Positions 11,889 through 18,959 of a DNA stretch of 64,000 bases are shown piece by piece. The position numbers and the translations under genes were made by a program. Source of the stretch: Eurosta solidaginis (taxonomy: Eukaryota; Arthropoda; Insecta; Diptera; Tephritidae); the NCBI RefSeq assembly GCF_040869045.1, contig NC_090320.1, positions 238,452,978-238,516,977 on the forward strand, in the 5' to 3' direction. The notes below the pieces were generated by a model. The model saw only the letters and a list, made by a program, of their open reading frames with translations, was not told where the DNA came from and did not search any database. Positions within the stretch are counted from its first letter, which is position 1; each line of letters begins with the position of its first letter.

Positions 11889-13182
11889 TATACACGCGTA
11901 TACGTTTACGTTTACGTGTAAAAAAAACACTGCTAATGTACACGTATCACTTAACCTAACACCTTTATGGCGATATCTCGAAAAGGCGTCTACCTATGGA
12001 ACTAAAGCCCACTCCCTTTTAAAATACTCATTAACACCTTTCATTTGATACCCATATCGTACAAACAAATTCTAGAGTCACCCCTGGTCCACCTTTATGG
12101 CGATATCTCGAAAAGGCGTCCACCTATGGAACTAAGGCCCACTGCCTTTTAAAATACTCATTAACACCTTTCATTTGATACCCATATCGTACAAAAAAAT
12201 TCTAGAGTCACCCCTGGCCCACCTTTATGGCGATATCTCGAAAAGGCATAAAGGCGTCCACCTATAGAACTAAGGCCCACGCTCTTTTAAAATACTCATT
12301 AACACCTTTCATTTGAAGCCCATATCGTACAAACGAATTCTAGAGTCACCCCTGGTCCACCTTTATGGCGATATCTCGAAAAGGCGTCCACCTATAGAAC
12401 TACGGCCCACGCCCTTTTAAAATACTCATTAACACCTTACAACTAAGGGCCACTCCCTTTTAAAACCCTCATTAATACCTTTAATTTGATACCCACATCG
12501 TACAAAAAAATTCTAGAGTCACCCCTGGTCCACCTTTATGGCGATATCTCGAAAAGGCATCCACCTATGGAACTAAGGCCCACTCCCTTTTAAAATACTC
12601 ATTAACACCTTTCATTTGATACCCATATCGTACAAACAAATTCTAGAGTCACCCCTGGTCCACCTTTATGGCGATATCTCGAAAAGGCGTCCACCTATAG
12701 AACTAAGGCCCAAGCTCTTTTAAAATACTCATTAACACCTTTCATTTGAAACCCATATCGTACAAACGAATTCTAGAGTCACCCCTGGCCCACGTTTATG
12801 GCGATATCCCGAAAAGGCGTCCACCCATAGAACTAACGCCCACTCCCTTTTACAACACTTATTAACACCTTTCGTTTGATACCCATATTGTACAAACGCA
12901 TTCTAGAGTCAACCCTGGTCCACTTTTATAACGATATTCCGAAAAGGCGTCCACCTATAGAACTAAGGCCCACTCCCTTTTAAAATACTCATTAACACCT
13001 TTCATTTGATACCTATATAGTAAAAACAAATTCTAGAGTCACCCCTGGTCCACCTTTATGGCGATATCTCGAAAAGGCGTCCACATATAGAACTAAGGCC
13101 CACGACCTCTTAAAATACTCATTAATACCTTTCATTTGATGCACATGTCATACAAACACATTCCAGGGTTACCCTCGGTTCA
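11520..13182 (+). repeat. 130-bp tandem array of the DINE-like element
   Basis: The landmark TTCTAGAGTCACCCCTGG recurs with changes at 11,641, 12,070, 12,200, 12,338, 12,511, 12,641, 12,771, 12,901 and 13,031. Most spacings are exactly 130 bp; 138 and 173 reflect small internal duplications. Each unit also carries ATATCTCGAAAAGGC and CTTTCATTTGATACCCATA. The array is interrupted at about 11,830-11,965 by the element terminus plus flanking DNA. Confidence 0.9.
11830..11965 (+). repeat. Duplicated DINE terminus plus flanking sequence
   Basis: This segment (element terminus, then TACACGCGTATACG and CACTGCTAATGTACACG) recurs about 1,390 bp later at 13,210-13,350. The duplicated stretch includes DNA lying outside the element. 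The first copy then breaks off in TAACCTAA and resumes inside a 130-bp unit. This fits unequal exchange or replication slippage that copied the array and its edge together. Confidence 0.7.
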
Positions 13183-13285
13183 TTTTCCTACATGGTTATT
13201 TTCCCTTATGTTGCCACCATAGCTCTCAACTGAGTATGTAATGTTCGGTTACACCCGAACTTAACCTTCCTTACTTGTTATACAC

Positions 13286-13596
13286 GCGTATACGTTTACG
13301 TTTACGTGTAAAAAAAACACTGCTAATGTACACGTATCATATAACCTATGTGAACTTAAGACCACAATTCAACTGTACAAATATAGAAAGGAACAATTAA
13401 GCACAATTAAATTTTCCTCTGAAAAAGAATAGAATATACGCGCTAATTTCATTTCGCTTGAATAAACATAACAACCTTGAATTTGTTATTTTGGTAGACC
13501 AAAAGCTATTTGTTTAACTCAATTAGCATTTGTTTTACCCTTGACGCATTAACCATAAAAACTTAAAAATTAAAAAGAAAATAATAATAATTAATG
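13286..13596. other. Non-coding flank shared by both duplication copies
   Basis: No gene is visible. The sequence begins with TACACGCGTATACG after the DINE terminus and is AT-rich. It is present again at about 37,930-38,250 with few changes. Confidence 0.5.
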
Positions 13597-13950
13597 CTTG
13601 GCGTGATTTATCGCCAAGAAGATTTAGGCCGAACTTCTCTTCGAATTTGCGTCTTGCTCCCTTCTGATTTTCCCTACAAATTGGCAGATGTGACCTATTT
13701 GTTGTATGCCCATTCCAAACGGAAGCTGATGCAAAAGAAAAATGGATTTTCACTGTAAAACTTTTCATAGTAGAAATACGCTTGGAGTGTACTCGTATGC
13801 CAAATCACTGCCAAGAGGCGACCGCGCTTGGACATATTTTTATTCAATTGAAAAACTTGTTCTGAATTTTTGATGTTGCTTTGGCCGGCACTTGAACTCA
13901 GGACTTTCGGTGTAGTATGCGAAGCACGCTCCCACCACACCACGGCCGCC
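13597..13950 (-). mobile_element. tRNA-derived SINE, subfamily B (copy 3)
   Basis: It has the same overall order as the subfamily A SINEs: tRNA-like head at 13,950 (GGCCGTGGTGTGGTGGGAGCG on the minus strand), a body with CTCGGCAGTG-type and CTTTTCATAG-type blocks, and a tail near 13,597. It differs at many positions, including GCTTTGGCCGGCACTTGAAC in place of the subfamily A head. The copy at 56.05 kb shares these differences, so two SINE subfamilies are present. Confidence 0.75.
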
Positions 13951-13970
13951 ACTTTTTATCAATAAATCTT

Positions 13971-14150
13971 TTGATATTTGGGCAGGCACACGGTAAAAAG
14001 TTTGAGCCTAAATCTGAAACGTTTTGGAAATATAATCAACCCAAATTTTGTTTAAATATAGATTATAACGGTCTTCCTGAAAGTAAGTGCATAGAATTGG
14101 GTTTCGATTTGAAACTGGAGAAGTCTACACTTCAATTTATAAAAAAATAG
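13971..14150 (+). pseudogene. Orphan C-terminal coding fragment, unrecognised
   Basis: After the SINE edge a frame reads FGQAHGKKFEPKSETFW, then PKFCLNIDYNGLPES, and ends in EKSTLQFIKK and a stop. The matching frame in copy 2 (38,550-38,723) is also open with a handful of substitutions. A third, broken version lies at about 55,867-56,030 on the minus strand. The composition looks like real protein and not a transposon remnant, but I do not recognise the family. The N-terminal residues of the longer open frame come from the SINE head and should be ignored. Confidence 0.35.
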
Positions 14151-14328
14151 TGGGTGGTTCCCTGAAATCCTTTCAGTCAGTAACTAGTGATGCACATTTC
14201 TGGTACGAAACTAGACCTAAATTGCCAAATAAGTATCTACAGTTTTGGTACTAACAAGATTATACCCAGTTATAAAATCGACAGCTTGGGTTCTTATTTG
14301 CCATATTTAATTTGAGTAATATATTATC
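14151..14328. other. Non-coding stretch before the gypsy insertion
   Basis: No gene is visible. The corresponding copy 2 sequence (38,724-38,900) runs on without the transposon insertion found here. Confidence 0.5.
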
Positions 14329-14441
14329 TGTGAGTTATTCGCTTGCTCGTGTGTATCCAACTGGTTTATTGTTAATTTCATTATAATATTACAGCTTGAG
14401 AACTTATAGCTAAAGGGTTGCCATATAACAAGTATATAACA
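14329..14441 (-). repeat. Short LTR of the rearranged gypsy fragment
   Basis: On the minus strand TTAAAAGGGGAGA (a polypurine tract at about 14,443-14,455) precedes TGTTATATACTTG. The LTR-like sequence then contains AACAATAAA and ends AATAACTCACA beside the copy-2-like flank. It is about 113 bp with TG...CA ends, short for the family. No second LTR is present, so this is inferred from position and end structure. Confidence 0.55.
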
Positions 14442-15238
14442 TCTCCCCTTTTAAGATAATGTATTTCAAACAAATTTAGTAATAAGAAATAAGAAGGCTT
14501 GGTAATCATTATAATATTTAGTAAAATATAGGAATTTAACTGAGCGAGAATGCTCTCACGCAAGTCCAGCGGGACTACAACTCTGTCATTCAGGAAAATT
14601 ATGTCATTTTCAATATACAACTCATTTCGAAGCTTCCAAAAAAAATTTGTATTTGCCGATAGCGTTCGTTGGTCTTTTGGCCAACCGTTTATTAAACACT
14701 TCTTCAACTCGGCTAAACAATTATCATTTTGTAATGATTTTCTAAATTTTTCCATTAGCCCATTCGTAATATTGATTGAATGAACAAACTCATTCAAATC
14801 GTCGATTTCTTGCGAGGTGTCTTCTTTATCGTAATAGCGGGATAGAAAATCTGTAATATACAGGTATTTTCCTGGTATGTGGACTAAATTTATATTATAT
14901 TTGATCAAACTCAGTTTCATTCGTTGGAGTCTTGCAGATGGAATTTTACAGAAATCTTTTTTCATTATTTCTACCAGCGGTTTGTGATCGCTTTTAACTG
15001 TCACGTTACGACCATAAATATAATAATGGAATTTTCTACAAGCAAAGACAACAGCCAGCAATTCTTTTTCAACTTGTGCATAATTAATTTCGGCATCAGT
15101 AAGACTCCTTGATGCAAATGCAACAGGTTTTCCATTTTGTATAATGCAACATCCAAGACCGAATTTCGATGCATCTGTTTCAATTGTGATATTTTTAGTT
15201 TCGTCAAACGTTTTTAGCGTGGGAGCATTTGCAATCAT
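14381..15238 (-). pseudogene. gypsy RNase H and connection domain, 3' part of rearranged pol
   Basis: The frame begins just after an in-frame stop and covers TLKTFDETKN, TDASKFGLGC (RNase H catalytic Asp region), ASRSLTDAEINY, EKELLAVVFACRKFHYY and KSDHKPLVEIM. It continues through HIPGKYLYITDFLSR to DLRESILAQL. There the pol reading ends and AT-rich 3' noncoding sequence follows, running into the LTR. In a normal element the integrase zinc domain would begin exactly here, but in this copy it lies upstream. Confidence 0.75.
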
Positions 15239-15250
15239 ATTCTTGACCAG

Positions 15251-15945
15251 TTACAAACAGTTTTCGTGGGCCGTTTGCCATTTGAAAACAACTGACGTTT
15301 TTAACAGTTCCCTTAGTGGCTGCGAAATTTCGGATAGGTTTGGAATGTATTCCCTCATATAATTAACCATCCCCAGCAGTTTTTGTAAATCTTTTTTGTC
15401 TTTAGGTTGTTCGATTTTCATTATAGCTTTAACGCGATCTGGGTCGCATTTGATACCATCTTGGCTTATTAAATTTTTGGCAATCGCCACATACCTTTCT
15501 GCAAACCCATTCGCCTGGGGATACCCCGGGCTCGTTGTTGTCAACTTCGTGCCAATTTTTTCACACAATTTTTTAAATTCAAAAGAACTGAATGGCATGT
15601 TGTCAGAAACTATTTCTATTGGTATACCATGATTCGAAAAACAAATTTTAAGTTTTCTTATGCACCCGGCAGCAGTTTTCGATGACATTGGTAAGATGTC
15701 CAAGTAACGAGAGTAATAATCAGAAACAATCAGATATATTTTTGATCCATACTCACAAATGTCAACTCCAAGCTTATTGAATGGCAACGCTGGGACATCA
15801 TATGCAATCATGGGCTCTTTAAGATTTGAAGTACGATACTTTTGGCATACATTACAATTCGTTATTAGTTTTTCAATATCTTCTTCGATTTTTGGCCAGT
15901 ATACCAGACTACGGGCTCTTTTTTTTTATTTTTTCTATTCCTAGG
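15251..15945 (-). pseudogene. gypsy integrase joined directly to RT thumb
   Basis: The readable part starts near QLHSAHLGIEK and passes a short A-rich slip into RARSLVYWP and NCNVCQK (zinc-binding start of integrase). It continues through LGVDICEYGSKIYL, IVSDNMPFSS and SPGYPQANGFAERY (core with two Asp and the Glu region). Then AIAKNLISQDGIKCDPDRV crosses without a gap into a typical gypsy RT thumb (KKDLQKLLGMVNYMREYIP). The RT fingers and palm are missing. The fusion is in frame. Confidence 0.75.
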
Positions 15946-15972
15946 TGCGCAGAATGTAACTGAGGAAAAAAA

Positions 15973-16690
15973 AACTGCTACGAGCTTTAATTAACTTCGA
16001 CAATGAGTATGATTTCTTCTCCCAAATTTTCGCACTGACTCTGAGGTATCGATGAGAGCTCTAATATAATAATAGAAGAAGAATTTACAATTTCTCTTCA
16101 GTCCGGAATCAACGAATAGTACCAAGAAAACAAGTAAGCTGTCATTTTAACTCTAGTTTCGAACTACCGAGATAGTTCCAATAAAACAACTAGTTCCAAA
16201 GTAGAAATATTTATTTAGTTCGGAACTATAGAAAAGTTAATGCAACTCAAAGTATGACATCCATTTGTTAAATTCGCCAGTTGGAAGCATGTAAAAGATA
16301 TAGAGGGCCCAATGTACTATAAACGCACCAGTTTTGAACTAGAGATTTTTCCTACAGAGTTGCTCTACCTACTGCGTAAGAAATCATTTCCTAACTCCTT
16401 ATATGTATAACAAAATTTTTTGAAAAAGTTGCGATAACTTGCAACACTTTTCACTCATTAAATTTGTTATTTTTGAATTTTCAGCACCAAATTTAAACTC
16501 TCAGGATAAGTTTTATAAACCCGACTATTATATTCCAGTTTCCATTTTTAGGTTTTTTGAAACTTTCTGTTTTGCTTTAAACCCAGAAGTGACTAGAAGT
16601 TTGTATTTTTAGATTATTTGAAACCTTTTAGTTTTGTTTTCAAACAATTTAAATATTTTAAACTTATTGTTTAAACAAGTTTTAAGTTTA
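15973..16690 (+). repeat. SPH 5' flanking repeat (copy at 16 kb)
   Basis: No gene is visible. The sequence is found again at 38,905-39,640 in the same orientation, and in part inverted at 33,396-33,712 and 55,320-55,860. It carries several TAGTTC-type words around 16,150-16,230, some forming small palindromes such as GTTCGGAAC. Three of the four copies lie next to an SPH pseudogene, so it is probably that gene's ancestral upstream region. Confidence 0.6.
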
Positions 16691-16925
16691 AGTTTATTTC
16701 AGTACATGGCCAGAGGTATACCCAATCCTAAACCAAGAAGCGGAAACAGTAGCAGAAGTGGTTACAAACGATTGTGTTGCAAGGTATGGTGTACCAATGG
16801 AGTTACATTCTGACCAAGACAGGAATTTTGAATAAGCTGTATTCCAAGAAATCTGCAAGAAGTTGGGCATTCGAAAAACACGGACAACTGCATTGCATCC
16901 TCAGTTCGGTGGTTTTTCTTAAACA
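16690..16925 (+). pseudogene. gypsy B integrase fragment, plus-strand arm
   Basis: The plus strand reads TWPEVYPILNQEAETVAEVV, then ARYGVPMELHSDQDRNFE, a stop, then RKTRTTALHPQ. These are Ty3/gypsy integrase core blocks (GVP, HSDQ, HPQ). The same sequence on the minus strand at 18,957-19,175 is part of a longer pol. It is the outer end of the inverted repeat. Copy 2 lacks this piece, apparently deleted between two AAACAAGTTT repeats at about 16,673 and 16,922. Confidence 0.75.
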
Positions 16926-17705
16926 AGTTTAAAATTGAAATTGAATCAAATTACAAGAGACAATATTAAATTGAGAGGTTTCCAATTTAGTAGCGAAATG
17001 TTTCAAAAAATGTTTAAACAGATTAATGGTTAAAAAATTAGGCTCAGATTTCTAACCGTGTACTTGCACCCGGAAATTCAAATAAAAACAAAATTAAGTT
17101 CACCACTGTATATAAATAGCGCCCACAAAACTTGTCTTGCTTTTGTTACTTTATACTTAACGAGCAGCGCAAAACCTAAAGAACTAAAATGAATTTCCAC
17201 AATCATATCGTGATCCTGGTTATTATACTTAGCGGTCTTTTGACCCATACAAATTCGGAAACTGAACATTATTTGGTACATTTATTTTATGAAGGATCGT
17301 ATCTTTGTGGTTGTTCATTAGTCAGTGATAAAAGATAAAATAGTGAACACAACTGCGACATGCACGAAAAATTTTAATACAAATTTATTGAAGGTTACAC
17401 GTACTCCACATTTCTGTGAACCAATTCGCGATGTGAGGCATATATCTTATCAAACTATTAATTCAGAATGCAGAAATAACTATAATGATTTCGCTGGAAT
17501 TGTAATGGAGACACCCTTTCAAAGTGATGATAGAGCGAATCGAATACCACTTTGCCAAAATGATCTTTTGATGGGCACAAAAATGATAATGAGAGAATGG
17601 CCTCAAAATATAGTAGGACAATAAGAATGTACACGCGTAACATTTGACACATATATATAATAGCACCACTTGAATGTCCGAATTACCCCGTAGGAAAAAA
17701 TATGT
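16694..17705 (+). repeat. Inverted repeat, left arm (copy 1)
   Basis: This arm matches 18,203-19,175 in reverse complement and contains the integrase fragment, an SPH promoter region and most of an SPH pseudogene. The arms diverge abruptly after AAAAAATATGT. About 500 bp of spacer lies between them. The match is high but not perfect, so the arms have been diverging or converting for some time. Confidence 0.85.
17109..17119 (+). promoter_or_regulatory. TATA box of the SPH gene copy
   Basis: TATATAAATAG lies 70 bp upstream of the ATG at 17,189, a normal distance for a fly gene with a short leader. The same word is at the equivalent place in every SPH copy in the window, read on the strand of the gene. 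Confidence 0.6.
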
Positions 17706-17836
17706 ATTGTGCAAAAGTTTACGGAGATTTGTGGTATGGATATCCTGGAGCACCGGGCGTCGTGAATGGACAACTCTTTCCGGAGGGGATACGTCCGGGG
17801 TACAAAGAAAATTCGAAACTTTATAAATGTAACTGA
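17189..17836 (+). pseudogene. Trypsin-like serine protease homologue pseudogene (left arm)
   Basis: The start MNFHNHIVILVIILSGLL looks like a signal peptide. FYEGSYLCGCSLVSDKIV then TTATC matches the S1-family CGGSLIS-KIVLTAAHC block with the catalytic His replaced. Downstream are HFCEPIRDVRHIS and CQNDLLMGTKM, and near the end WYGYPGAPGVVNGQLFPEGI stands where active proteases have GDSGGP, so the catalytic Ser is also absent. Family knowledge suggests a secreted, non-catalytic protein. This copy is broken by a 7-bp duplication (AGATAAA) after codon 46, a stop at 17,622 and a small indel near 17,660. The stop at 17,834 closes the last block. Confidence 0.7.
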
Positions 17837-18202
17837 TACACAAATTCAGAGTTTCATAATAGGATTGATTAATAACTGTGCTGTGTGAACTATCTCGGCT
17901 GAACGCTCCATTTCAGATTTATTTCATAAACGTCTCAGCTCACGTTAAAATATAATGAGTTTAAACTGATGTAGGGTATTTGGAAGAAAATCTGAAGGCA
18001 GGTTCCATGAGAAAGTGAACTTTGGTGCGAGAAAAATGTATCTTATAAAACTGGGAATACTATGTACCCATACAAAAAAATTTAACAAAATTTAAACTGT
18101 AAACAATTTCGTTTATTCTTTTTAAAATAAAATATGGATTTAAGTTTTTCAATAAGGTTGAAATAGTATATTCTATCATATGATTTGTTGTGTTTTTTGC
18201 TG
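17837..18202. other. Spacer between SPH arms
   Basis: I see no gene here. The sequence is AT-rich, follows the end of the left SPH copy, and forms part of the unique centre of the inverted repeat. Confidence 0.5.
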
Positions 18203-18717
18203 ACATATTTTTTCCTTCGGGGTAATTCGAACATTCACCTGGTGCTACTGTATATGCGTCATATGTTACGCGTGTACATTCTTGTTGTCCTACTATATTT
18301 TGAGGTCATTCTCTAATTATCATTTTTGTGCCCATCAAAAGATCATTTTGGCAAAGTGGTATTGGTTTCGCTCTATCATCACCTTGAAAGGGTGTCTCCA
18401 GAACAATTCCAACTAAATCACTAGCGCCATTTATGCATTCTGAATTAATAGTTTGATAAGATATATGCCTCACATCGCGAATTGGTTCGCAGAAATGTGG
18501 AGTACGTGTAACCTTTAATAAATTTGTATTAAAATTTTTCGTGCATGTCGCAGTTGTGTTCACTATTTTATCTTTTATCACTGACTAATGAACAACCACA
18601 AAGATACGATCCTTCATAAAATAAATGTACCAAATAATCTTCAGTTTCCGAATTTATATGGGTCAAAAGACCGCTAAGTACGATAACCAAGATCGCGATA
18701 TGATTGTTTAAATTCAT
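18203..18717 (-). pseudogene. Trypsin-like serine protease homologue pseudogene (right arm)
   Basis: The start codon is at 18,717 on the minus strand, followed by MNLNNHIAILVIVLSGLL. The copy shares the 7-bp AGATAAA duplication with the left arm, so that lesion predates the inversion. It has its own stop where the left copy reads REWPQ (TGG to TGA at about 18,306). Conversely it keeps QQECTRVTYDAYT intact where the left arm is broken. The inverted repeat ends within the GKNM block, so the C-terminus is missing. Confidence 0.7.
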
Positions 18718-18787
18718 TTTAGTTCCTGACATTTGCCGCTGTTCGTTAAGTATAAAGTAACTAAAGCAAGAAGTGTTTTGTGGGCTC

Positions 18788-18797
18788 TATTTATATA
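18788..18797 (-). promoter_or_regulatory. TATA box of the right-arm SPH copy
   Basis: On the minus strand this reads TATATAAATA and lies about 70 bp upstream of the start codon at 18,717. Confidence 0.55.
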
Positions 18798-18959
18798 CAG
18801 TGGTGAAGCTTAATTTTTTTTCTTTCTTTGAATTTCTGGGTACAAGTGCACGATTTAAACACTTTTAGAAACATTTGGCTACTAAATTGGAAACCTCTCA
18901 ATTTCATATTGTCTCTTGTAATTTTATTCAATTTCAATTTTAAACTTGCTTAAGAAAAA

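Larger units (their letters stand above)
14329..15972 (-). mobile_element. Rearranged Ty3/gypsy fragment present only in copy 1
   Basis: On the minus strand the order is integrase zinc domain and core (about 15,945-15,480), then RT thumb and RNase H (about 15,470-14,550), then polypurine tract and LTR (14,455-14,329). Normal Ty3/gypsy order is RT, RNase H, integrase. The integrase part has an HHCC-type start (HLGIEK, CNVCQK) and core motifs DICEYG and YPQANGFAERY. The RNase H part starts TDASKFGLGC. One in-frame TAA separates the two open frames at about 15,239. Copy 2 shows the uninterrupted site. Confidence 0.8.

Noticed and set aside
11520..13182. Possible CRISPR-like array
   Set aside because: The units are 130 bp, repeated in full with no unique spacers, and lie in a eukaryotic transposon.
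14329..15972. A natural integrase-first (Gmr1-type) element
   Set aside because: RT fingers and palm are absent and both joints sit on short matching words, so rearrangement is the simpler reading. The idea is kept as an alternative in the finding.
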